DNA from: Pseudomonadota bacterium
Lineage (GTDB): Bacteria > Pseudomonadota > Alphaproteobacteria > Rhizobiales > Hyphomicrobiaceae
Direction of reading: 5' to 3'
Length of the DNA: 36,127 bases
Assembly (NCBI GenBank): GCA_018242255.1
Contig: JAFECH010000008.1
Span: 1-36,127, forward strand
The position numbers and the translations under genes were made by a program. Shown piece after piece: positions 10,283 to 16,340 of the stretch. The notes under the pieces are model-generated. The model was not told where the DNA came from. It made no database searches and was given only the letters and a program-made list of their open reading frames with translations. Numbering within the stretch: the stretch's first letter is position 1; each line of letters starts with the position of its first letter.

Positions 10283-10962
10283 TGAAGTGTCGTGCCGCTG
10301 TTGCCGTTCGAGGCCAGATCGATTTCGGCGAGCGCCACGAGAACTTCTGCGCGTGATCGCAGATCCTTGGCTTCAAGCAGCGCCTGCTTTTCTTCCGGTC
10401 CGTAGGGGCACATTACCGACAGGGCGTTGATGAGGAACTCATTGGACGCGCGCTGGATTGTCGACCAGTCGGTTTTAAGGCGGTTGGCTTCGAGATACGT
10501 TTTCAAAACGCGCAAGAGATTTTGCCGATCGACCAGCTCTTCTCCGAGACCTTCGGTCAGGTCGCTGGCGAATTTGTCGAAGCTGACGCTCATGATGCGG
10601 TAGGGCATTTCGGTCTCGGCTTCTCCGACGCACTCAAAGCGTGTGATGCCCGTCAGAGTGATGATCAACCGGCCGTCGTCCAGTTCCTGATATGACGTGA
10701 TACGTCCCGCACAGCCGACTGAGCGCAACTCGGCCGTTTTTTCCATCGGGCTTTCCTGGTCGTCATCACCCGAAACGACAGGTTGCAAAATGCCGATGAT
10801 GCGCGCGCCCGACATCGCATGATCGATCATTTCGAGATAGCGAGGTTCGAAGATGTTCAGTGGCAATGTGGCGCGCGGCAGGAGAATCGCGCCGCGAAGA
10901 GGAAAAACGGGAATCCTCGGGGGCAAATCGGCTGGGCGTCGATAGCGCTCCGTGAGTATCAA
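10279..10962 (-). CDS. LON peptidase N-terminal (substrate-binding) domain protein
   Basis: A 227-aa stand-alone LON substrate-binding domain protein. The opening [16 protein letters not shown] and [17 protein letters not shown] are diagnostic of the Lon N-domain, but there is no AAA+ ATPase or Ser-Lys protease domain, so it cannot itself be a protease. Such proteins are widespread in Alphaproteobacteria and their task is unproven; substrate delivery or holdase activity are guesses. The start is a TTG at 10962 with a GGAGA Shine-Dalgarno about 9 nt upstream; no ATG is available before the conserved region. It sits 32 nt downstream of cnoX and overlaps the UPF0434 gene, so the three are probably one operon. 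Confidence 0.9.
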   Translation of the reverse strand: MILTERYRRPADLPPRIPVFPLRGAILLPRATLPLNIFEPRYLEMIDHAMSGARIIGILQPVVSGDDDQESPMEKTAELRSVGCAGRITSYQELDDGRLIITLTGITRFECVGEAETEMPYRIMSVSFDKFASDLTEGLGEELVDRQNLLRVLKTYLEANRLKTDWSTIQRASNEFLINALSVMCPYGPEEKQALLEAKDLRSRAEVLVALAEIDLASNGNSGTTLQ

Positions 10963-10994
10963 AAGAAAAGATCTCCGCTATGGATCGTTCTGGA

Positions 10995-11909
10995 TCAGCT
11001 GAACAGAATGGATGATAGCCTCCGGCGCCCTTCCGCTACCAGGGGTTCCTTGGGACCCCAGGCGTCGAAGAACTGTAGCAGCTGCTTGCGCGCGGCTTCG
11101 TCGTTCCATTTGCGGTCCGCCCGGATGAGATCGAGCAGAAGCTCGAGCGCATCTTGCCGGTCGCCAGTCGCCCCGAGACCGACAGCCAGATCGAGACGGG
11201 CTTGAAAATCTTGAGGGTTTTCGGCGACGCGTTTTTTGAGTGTATCGAGTTCACCGGTATCGGCGCCTTTTTCAGCAAGCTCAAGTGCTGCCTCCAGGCT
11301 TTTGACGGCTGCGATCTCGCGCTTGTCGGGCGGCACGAGCGCCAGCGTCTGCTTGGCACGGGTGATGTCGCCGCTCTTCATGTAGCAGGATGTCAGACCG
11401 GCGATGGCCTCTGCGTTGGCCGGATCCTCCTGGAGGATGCTCGCGAAGACTTCGGCCGCCCCTTGCAGATCGTCCTGCTCCAACAGTTCTTCGCCAGTTT
11501 TCAGGACCTCGGCGATGCCGATCTCGGCGTCGTCGGCAACGAGACGGTCGACGAAGGCCTTAATCGCGCTTTCTGGCTGCACGCCGACGAAACCGTCGAT
11601 CGGCTGGCCGTCGCGGAATGCGTAGACGGTCGGCAGCGACTGAATGCGAAGTTGTGCCGAGATCGCCTGGTTCTCGTCGACGTTGACCTTCACGAGGCGC
11701 ACCTTGCCGCTATAGCTGCGGACGACCTTTTCGATAACGGGCGTCAGCTGCTTGCAGGGGCCGCACCATGCCGCCCAGAAATCGACAATGACAGGAACCG
11801 TCTTCGAAGCATCGAGAACGTCAGCCTTGAAGGATGCGGTGGTCGCGTCCTTGATCATGTCGGCGGCACCGGGCGCACCGAACTCAGTGCCTTTTGCGCC
11901 AAAATCCAT
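10995..11909 (-). CDS. cnoX: Thioredoxin-TPR chaperedoxin CnoX (YbbN family)
   Basis: CnoX combines a thioredoxin domain with TPR-like helices; the E. coli homologue holds unfolding or oxidised proteins under hypochlorous stress and passes them to GroEL and DnaK. The 304-aa protein has a thioredoxin fold at about residues 20-125 with an intact active site WCGPC (Cys49, Cys52) and the cis-Pro in SLPTVYAF, followed by helical repeats to the C-terminus (EVFASILQEDPANAEAIAG and similar). The canonical WCGPC suggests real redox activity, unlike the E. coli SQHC version. The start ATG at 11909 has GAGGAG upstream. It follows the ProXp-ala gene by 27 nt and precedes the Lon-N gene. Confidence 0.88.
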   Translation of the reverse strand: MDFGAKGTEFGAPGAADMIKDATTASFKADVLDASKTVPVIVDFWAAWCGPCKQLTPVIEKVVRSYSGKVRLVKVNVDENQAISAQLRIQSLPTVYAFRDGQPIDGFVGVQPESAIKAFVDRLVADDAEIGIAEVLKTGEELLEQDDLQGAAEVFASILQEDPANAEAIAGLTSCYMKSGDITRAKQTLALVPPDKREIAAVKSLEAALELAEKGADTGELDTLKKRVAENPQDFQARLDLAVGLGATGDRQDALELLLDLIRADRKWNDEAARKQLLQFFDAWGPKEPLVAEGRRRLSSILFS

Positions 11910-11936
11910 TGAGCCAATCTCCTCGCCGCTCGAACT

Positions 11937-12434
11937 TCAAGATGCGGTCAATACCATGACCTGAGGCTCATGGCCGGTGGACCGAATGAACCGCAAAAGG
12001 TCGTCGCGTGCAATGTTTGTTGTTGCTGTGTTTTCAAGCGGATGACAGTTGACTGATGGGGCAGCCATCAGGGCTTGGTCAAAGACGATCTTCACGCGGT
12101 TGCCCGTATCGTTGATCGTTGCAAAGGCTGTGACGGAGCCTGGTGTCACGCCAAGCGTTTCCATGAGCAGCTCTGGCTTGCCGAACGAAAATCGCCCGGC
12201 GCCCAGCCGTTTCGACAAGGCTTTTAGATCGACACGGGTTTCGGTGTTGGCGATGACGAGGAAAAGCGCGACCTTGTCGTCCTTAAGGAACAAATTCTTG
12301 GTGTGGGCACCAGGCAAGGCAATTTCGACCTTGTCGCTTTCCGCAACCGTGAAAACGGCCGGATGGTCGATTGTCTCAGTCCGAATTCCGAGATCGGTGA
12401 GGGTCTGAAAGAGCTGTTGGCGCGTTACGGGCAT
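11937..12434 (-). CDS. Prolyl-tRNA deacylase ProXp-ala (YbaK/PrdX family)
   Basis: A 165-aa trans-editing enzyme of the YbaK/INS superfamily that hydrolyses Ala-tRNA(Pro) formed when prolyl-tRNA synthetase mischarges alanine. Family features seen are HPAVFTVAESD near residue 24, the GAHTKNLFLKD segment with the conserved Lys46-Asn47, LGAGRFSFGKPE, the LGVTPGSVTAFATIND loop, and the C-terminal VNCHPLENTATTNI. The full-length INS domain with no synthetase attached fits ProXp-ala/PrdX rather than the shorter YbaK. It is the first gene of a four-gene leftward run and is divergent from tRNA-Gly. A candidate -10 like TATATC lies near 12500 in the upstream region, but no convincing -35 was found. 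Confidence 0.88.
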   Translation of the reverse strand: MPVTRQQLFQTLTDLGIRTETIDHPAVFTVAESDKVEIALPGAHTKNLFLKDDKVALFLVIANTETRVDLKALSKRLGAGRFSFGKPELLMETLGVTPGSVTAFATINDTGNRVKIVFDQALMAAPSVNCHPLENTATTNIARDDLLRFIRSTGHEPQVMVLTAS

Positions 12435-12542
12435 CGGTTGAGGCTTTTCTCCGGCTTTCCTTTCGGGGGGTGGGCATCCATACCCTGACGGCTACTGATA
12501 TATAAGGGCGATTGGACATTTTCGCCGCTGTGATTGGGGGGC

Positions 12543-12571
12543 TTGCATTGGGCGATCACTTGCGCCATAAG
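12543..12571 (+). promoter_or_regulatory. Candidate housekeeping-type promoter for tRNA-Gly
   Basis: TTGCAT (12543-12548) and CATAAG (12566-12571) are separated by exactly 17 nt and would start transcription near 12578, about 40 nt before the tRNA. The matches to TTGACA and TATAAT are only partial, so this is a position-supported guess. Confidence 0.25.
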
Positions 12572-12581
12572 GCGGGTCTTC

Positions 12582-12599
12582 CGCCGCCGCAAGGCGGCG
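12582..12599 (+). other. Perfect hairpin with GCAA tetraloop in the tRNA leader
   Basis: CGCCGCC (12582-12588), loop GCAA (12589-12592) and GGCGGCG (12593-12599) form a perfect 7-bp GC stem closed by a GNRA tetraloop, 17 nt before the tRNA 5' end. No U-run follows on either strand, so it is unlikely to be an intrinsic terminator; it may be a leader structure of the tRNA precursor. Confidence 0.5.
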
Positions 12600-12616
12600 T
12601 AAGCTTTCTGGACATG

Positions 12617-12690
<74 letters not shown>

Positions 12691-12701
12691 GGCACCAATC
12701 A

Positions 12702-12724
12702 GATTTCAGTTACCTCCTGAAATC
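12702..12724. repeat. Inverted repeat downstream of tRNA-Gly
   Basis: GATTTCAG (12702-12709) and CTGAAATC (12717-12724) form an 8-bp stem with a 7-nt loop, 11 nt after the tRNA. A second short stem (GGCC-GACT-GGCC) followed by ATTCCTTTT comes next. Together they could end the tRNA transcript, but neither has a clean U-tract directly after the stem. Confidence 0.35.
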
Positions 12725-12903
12725 GTCTCGGCCGACTGGCCATTCCTTTTCCCGACATTGGTGCCTACCGCGAACGACAGACAATCGGCGCCGTATTGCG
12801 CTCTGCGGCATTTGACTCGGCGCCGCCGCGCTTCAGACTCGATGCCGCCATCGGGAGGGAGAATAATTGCACCCGGCTGGGACTTAGAAAGGGTGCAACT
12901 CAC

Positions 12904-13089
12904 TTGAAACGCTTCGTGCAGTTTCTTCAGGCGGCACTTGCCTGCACAATCCTGGTAGCTCTGATCTTCAGCATTCCGATTGTCATGGCCTCGACGCCAA
13001 TTCATCTCGGCATTTCGTTCGCTAGCCCGGATCGCCTTTTGGCGGGGCCGCAACATGCCGACAGCACGGTCGCGCCGCTCATTCCGTGA
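12904..13089 (+). CDS. Possible small membrane or exported protein, unrecognised
   Basis: I do not recognise this 61-aa reading frame. From a TTG at 12904 (with AGAAAGGG 10 nt upstream) it begins LKRFVQFLQAALAC and continues with a strongly hydrophobic stretch ending IPIVMAS, which resembles a signal peptide or single membrane helix, followed by about 30 polar residues. The frame continues open further upstream to 12796 without a better start. Evidence against: no homologue recalled, no ATG, and short length. Its stop lies just before a terminator hairpin that belongs to the opposite-strand gene. Confidence 0.3.
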   Translation: MKRFVQFLQAALACTILVALIFSIPIVMASTPIHLGISFASPDRLLAGPQHADSTVAPLIP

Positions 13090-13093
13090 CCCT

Positions 13094-13123
13094 CAAAACG
13101 AAGCCGGCCCCGAGAGGGGCCGG
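13094..13123 (-). terminator. Rho-independent terminator of the Gly/His-rich protein gene
   Basis: Read on the minus strand, CCGGCCCC-TCTC-GGGGCCGG is a perfect 8-bp stem with a 4-nt loop (13104-13123), followed by CTTCGTTTTGAGG, 13 nt after the stop codon of the 13137-13529 gene. Strong stem, short U-run. Confidence 0.75.
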
Positions 13124-13136
13124 TGTCGGATTATTG

Positions 13137-13529
13137 TCAGTAGTAGCAGTAGGGATGGTGCCGACGATACCAATAGTCGCTGCAGGCGTAGCCGTCGTCG
13201 TAGCCATAGTAATCGTCGTAGTAGGGGCCACCGAAGTAGATGCCCGGACCCCAGCCATAGTAGCCGCCGCGCCAGTGCCGACCGTGGCCATGCCATCCGC
13301 CGCCGTGCCATCCGCCACCATGCCATCCGTGGCCACCCCAGTGGCCGCCGGCGAAGTGGCCGCCGCCCCAATGACCGCCGCCACCATGAAAGCCGCCGTG
13401 AAAACCTCCACCGTGAAAACCACCGCCACCGTGGAACCCGCCACCGCCATGCGCTTGCGCGGCCGCGGAGAAGCCGCCAACGGCTAGGGCTGCAAAAGCG
13501 CCCACCGCCGCTCGTTTCCATTTCTGCAT
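13137..13529 (-). CDS. Secreted Gly/His/Trp/Tyr-rich low-complexity protein
   Basis: A 130-aa protein of no known function, though similar low-complexity proteins are common in Hyphomicrobiales. It begins MQKWKRAAVGAFAALA, a Sec signal peptide probably cut after AQA (about residue 25). The mature part is built of FHGGGG, FHGG, HWGG and WHGGG units, then a Tyr/Asp-rich region (YYDDYYGYDDGY) and a tail HHPYCYY with two Cys in the mature protein. The His density suggests metal binding, and the aromatic-Gly pattern suggests a cell-surface or phase-separating role; both are inference. The start at 13529 is chosen because GGAG lies 8 nt upstream; the frame is open to 13622. It has its own terminator and a candidate stress promoter, so it is probably monocistronic. 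Confidence 0.8.
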   Translation of the reverse strand: MQKWKRAAVGAFAALAVGGFSAAAQAHGGGGFHGGGGFHGGGFHGGFHGGGGHWGGGHFAGGHWGGHGWHGGGWHGGGWHGHGRHWRGGYYGWGPGIYFGGPYYDDYYGYDDGYACSDYWYRRHHPYCYY

Positions 13530-14110
13530 TTTTTGCTCCATACGAACGAAAATCGCGTCTTCGTCTGCGCGACCGCCGGTTGGTTCTAACGTGGGGTCAC
13601 TAAACATTGTTTCCAATGGCATCCCGACAATTGCGCATGGCAGGCAGAAGCCTTCGGCAGTCGCTCATCGCAGTGCAAACGCTGATCGCAGACTGGCGGC
13701 CAGTCTTTCAAAAACGACCGAATTTAGGGGCTTTTCACGAGCTCGGACGCCTTTTGCGTCCGCATTATCCAACCCAGAAGACTGCAAGGTTTGGTCTCGT
13801 TGGAGGGCGTTTTGCTTGACCCGTCAGTGCGGATACCAACGGAAACGACACGTCTGTTTATCGGACGCAAACCAACTTCGCGGCGGCGAATTCCAAAACC
13901 TTGCCGGCAAAATGAACGGCAGGTGAACGCCGAAGCTATCTGTTCCTCGCAATTTGTTTGGCGCGCAAGACCCCAGTCGATTGCGGCACCGAATTGCGAC
14001 GAACGGGGAAGGCGTCGCTTGAACGTCACAGATGAAAATCATACCACAGACGTCCGATTCTTGACGCCTCTCTCTTTGCTTTCCAGTACTGCACCGCTTA
14101 CGGACCAGAC
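13530..14110. other. Gene-poor intergenic stretch of 581 nt
   Basis: This is the longest stretch without a convincing gene. Its left end holds the leader and candidate EcfG promoter of the Gly/His-rich gene. At 13690-13706 is a palindrome AGACTGG-CGG-CCAGTCT (7-bp arms) that could be an operator or small hairpin. The right half should contain the lemA promoter, which I could not pinpoint. Open frames of up to 111 codons exist on both strands but have no ribosome binding site or recognisable protein character. Confidence 0.6.
13588..13613 (-). promoter_or_regulatory. Candidate EcfG-type general stress promoter
   Basis: On the minus strand GAAAC (13613-13609), 17 nt, then CGTT (13591-13588) differs by one base from the alphaproteobacterial EcfG consensus GGAAC-N16/17-CGTT. 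It sits about 58 nt before the ATG of the Gly/His-rich secreted protein, a normal distance for a leader with a ribosome binding site. EcfG drives the PhyR-NepR-controlled general stress response; that this site is used is inference. Confidence 0.45.
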
Positions 14111-14749
14111 ATGAGGATCGCCAGCGCCATGACCGCCAGCATGAAAACTTTCATCGTTCGCCCGATCGCGTTTCTTGCGATCATCGTCGCGGCCCTGTCG
14201 ATGGCGGGCTGCGGGGTCAATACGATTCCAACGAAGGAGCAGCAGGCGAAAGCCGCGTGGAGCGAGGTACTAAATCAGTACAAGCGGCGCGCAGATCTCG
14301 TTCCCAATCTTGTCGAGACAGTGAAGGGTTTCGCCGACCAAGAAAAAAGCGTTTTGACGGAAGTCGTGAAAGCTCGACAGCAGACGACCAATATTCAACT
14401 GCCGCCCGATATTCTGACGAACCCGGAAGCGATGAAGAAATTCCAGGATGCGCAAGCGACGCTGTCGGGCGCGCTCGGACGGTTGATGGCGGTGGTCGAG
14501 CGATATCCCGACATCAAATCGGGGCAGAACTTCCTGGCGCTGCAAAGCGAGTTGGAAGGAACGGAAAACCGTATCGCTATCGCGCGTCGCGACTACATCT
14601 CGGCGGTGCAGGCATATAATACCGAGATCAATACCTTCCCTGGCCGGCTTTGGAAGATGGTGCTTTATCCGCAGGCCAAAGACATGGCGACGTTCGACAT
14701 CTCGCCTGAAGAGCAGAAGGTGCCCAAGGTCGATTTCAGCAAGCCTTGA
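14111..14749 (+). CDS. LemA family lipoprotein
   Basis: LemA-family proteins are small helical membrane-anchored proteins of unclear role, often genetically linked to TPM-domain proteins. The 212-aa protein begins with a hydrophobic helix and a lipobox-like LSMAGC (Cys34 from the ATG at 14111), so the mature protein is probably lipid-anchored facing the periplasm. The family core follows: NQYKRRADLVPNLVETVKGF, QEKSVLTEVVKAR and ENRIAIARRDYISAVQAYN with the ending FPGRLWKMVLYP. ATGs at 14129 and 14141 are alternative starts that still keep the signal region. It is the first gene of a rightward group with two TPM-domain genes; the gap to the next start is 38 nt. Confidence 0.92.
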   Translation: MRIASAMTASMKTFIVRPIAFLAIIVAALSMAGCGVNTIPTKEQQAKAAWSEVLNQYKRRADLVPNLVETVKGFADQEKSVLTEVVKARQQTTNIQLPPDILTNPEAMKKFQDAQATLSGALGRLMAVVERYPDIKSGQNFLALQSELEGTENRIAIARRDYISAVQAYNTEINTFPGRLWKMVLYPQAKDMATFDISPEEQKVPKVDFSKP

Positions 14750-14787
14750 ACCGCGGCGCGCGTCGCTTTTGGCCAGGAGCCTTTGAA

Positions 14788-15636
14788 ATGGCTGGCGCCG
14801 TCAACGCCGCTTGGATTTCGCCATGGCATGGCATGATGCGGGTGCTGCCGGGATTTCTGGCAGCGCTCGTTCTTGTCGTGTCGGCGCAATTCGATGTGGC
14901 GCTTGCAGATCCGGTCTATCCCGAACTCGTGGGCCGCATCACGGATGAGGCGGGATTGCTTACGCCGGCTGAGAAAAGCGACATCGAAGCCGACCTTGCG
15001 TCGCTGGAGCAGACGTCGACAGACCAGCTTGCGGTCGTGACTGTGAAGTCGCTGCAAGGCTATTCCATCGAGGATTATGGCATCGGGCTCGCGCGGAAAT
15101 GGGGTATCGGCCAGAAGGGTAAGGACAACGGCGTTCTGCTGATCGTCGCGCCGAACGATCGCAAAGTTCGCATCGAAGTCGGACGGCGGCTCGAACCGTT
15201 CATGACCGACACGATGTCCGCGCTCATCATTCAGAACGCCATTCTGCCGAAGTTTCGGCGCGGCGATTTCGCGGGGGGGATAAAGGACGGCGTTCGCGAT
15301 ATCAAGTCGGTGCTGCTTGGGGACGCCGAGGAAGTGAAGCGGCGGGCGGCCGGACCGCGCACGCCGGAAAACGATCCGACGGTGATCTTTCATATCATTC
15401 TGTTTCTCGCGATCGCGGCTTTCATCATCTGGGTCAACTATCGCAATGCGCAGGCGATGCGCGCCGGCATGCCAGGTGCGGGTCGACGCCGGGGCGGCGC
15501 CATCATAATCCCGGGCGGGTCGGGCAGCTGGGGTGGCGGCTGGTCCGGTGGCGGTGGCGGTGGCGATAGTGGTGGCGGTGGCTGGTCCGGAGGCGGCGGA
15601 GACTTCGGTGGCGGCGGCGCATCGGGAGGGTGGTAG
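14788..15636 (+). CDS. TPM-domain protein with Gly-rich tail (YgcG family)
   Basis: A 282-aa envelope protein. Residues 1-40 are a signal peptide region ending ALADP. A TPM (TPM_phosphatase) domain follows at about 45-170: VGRITDEAGLLTPAEKSDIE, STDQLAVVTVKSL, YGIGLARKWGIGQKGKDNG, then VRIEVGRRLEP. Next comes a membrane helix near residues 205-225 (IILFLAIAAFIIWV) and a Gly/Ser/Trp-rich tail to the end, the classic YgcG layout. Related TPM domains in plants act in photosystem II repair; the bacterial function is unknown. The start at 14788 is preferred because AGGAG lies 8 nt upstream; the frame is also open from a TTG at 14746 that overlaps the lemA stop. Confidence 0.9.
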   Translation: MAGAVNAAWISPWHGMMRVLPGFLAALVLVVSAQFDVALADPVYPELVGRITDEAGLLTPAEKSDIEADLASLEQTSTDQLAVVTVKSLQGYSIEDYGIGLARKWGIGQKGKDNGVLLIVAPNDRKVRIEVGRRLEPFMTDTMSALIIQNAILPKFRRGDFAGGIKDGVRDIKSVLLGDAEEVKRRAAGPRTPENDPTVIFHIILFLAIAAFIIWVNYRNAQAMRAGMPGAGRRRGGAIIIPGGSGSWGGGWSGGGGGGDSGGGGWSGGGGDFGGGGASGGW

Positions 15637-15638
15637 CA

Positions 15639-15677
15639 ATGTCGAGATCAACGCAAGCAGGCGGCATTCAACGATGA
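15639..15677 (+). CDS. 12-codon mini-ORF between two TPM genes, possible coupling leader
   Basis: An ATG at 15639, preceded by GGGAGGG about 9 nt upstream, opens a 12-codon frame (MSRSTQAGGIQR) that ends in TGA at 15675-15677, overlapping the ATG of the next TPM gene as ATGA. The next gene has only a modest ribosome binding site, so ribosomes ending here could re-initiate on it. It could equally be chance. Confidence 0.3.
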   Translation: MSRSTQAGGIQR

Positions 15678-16294
15678 GCTTCATCAGCGCCCAAGACGCC
15701 GAGCGCATTTCGGCGGCGATCACGAAGGCCGAACGTAACACCTCGGGTGAGATCGTGGCCGTCGTCGCCGATCAGAGCAGCCGGTATCAGCATATCCCGT
15801 TCATGTGGGCGGCACTGCTGGCGCTGATCATACCGTGGCCGCTCATCCACTTCACGTGGATGAAAGTGCAGTGGATCTTTCTTATCCAGCTGTTGGTTTT
15901 CCTCGGTCTGCTTGTGCTCGCATGGCATCCGAAGGTGCGGATATCGCTTGTTCCGAAATCGATCCTTCACGCCAATACGCGGCGGCGGGCCAGCGAGCAG
16001 TTTCTCGCGCAGAATTTGCACACGACGACGGGACGAACCGGCGTGCTGATATTCGTTTCCGTTGCGGAAAAGCGGGTCGAGATCATCGCCGACAGCGGCA
16101 TCGACGCGCTGGTCGAAAAGGGCGTCTGGCAGAAAATCGTCGACGATTTTACAGCCGACATCAGCGCGGGGCGGGTGGTGGATGGCTTCGAGCGCGCGAT
16201 AGCGCGGATCGGCGATCTGCTCGCGCAGCATTTTCCGCCGGGAGCCGTCGATCCGAACGAATTGCCCGATCATCTTATCGTCTTGCGAAGCTGA
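15674..16294 (+). CDS. Second TPM-domain membrane protein
   Basis: A 206-aa protein with an unusual order: a short N-terminal part (SAQDAERISAAITKAERNTS and GEIVAVVADQSS) that is the first half of a TPM domain, then two membrane helices (WAALLALIIPWPLI and IFLIQLLVFLGLLVLAW, about residues 44-90), then the second TPM half (FLAQNLHTTTGRTGVLIFVS, KRVEIIADSGIDALV, and the C-terminal GFERAIARIGDLLAQHFPP). The domain is therefore split by a membrane hairpin, a layout known in this subgroup. The start at 15674 follows directly after a mini-ORF; upstream in-frame sequence is the Gly-rich coding region of the previous gene read in another frame. It is likely co-transcribed with lemA and the first TPM gene. 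Confidence 0.85.
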   Translation: MSFISAQDAERISAAITKAERNTSGEIVAVVADQSSRYQHIPFMWAALLALIIPWPLIHFTWMKVQWIFLIQLLVFLGLLVLAWHPKVRISLVPKSILHANTRRRASEQFLAQNLHTTTGRTGVLIFVSVAEKRVEIIADSGIDALVEKGVWQKIVDDFTADISAGRVVDGFERAIARIGDLLAQHFPPGAVDPNELPDHLIVLRS

Positions 16295-16340
16295 TTATCT
16301 CGCCTGAGCGTCGAGACGATGACACAGAATGGGGGAAGGC

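Noticed and set aside
12706-13056. 116-codon minus-strand frame after tRNA-Gly
   Set aside because: No ribosome binding site, charged random-looking composition, and overlap with the tRNA-side inverted repeat.
13271-13445. Repeated short units suggesting a CRISPR-like or satellite array
   Set aside because: The units are coding repeats (FHGGG, WHGGG) of unequal length without unique spacers.
13079-13521. Long frames on both strands over the Gly/His-rich gene
   Set aside because: They come from the repeats being open in several frames; only the frame with signal peptide and ribosome binding site is coherent.
14665-15741. 358-codon open frame antisense to lemA and the first TPM gene
   Set aside because: Low-complexity Ala/Thr stretches arise from the Gly-rich tail read backwards; no ribosome binding site or homology.
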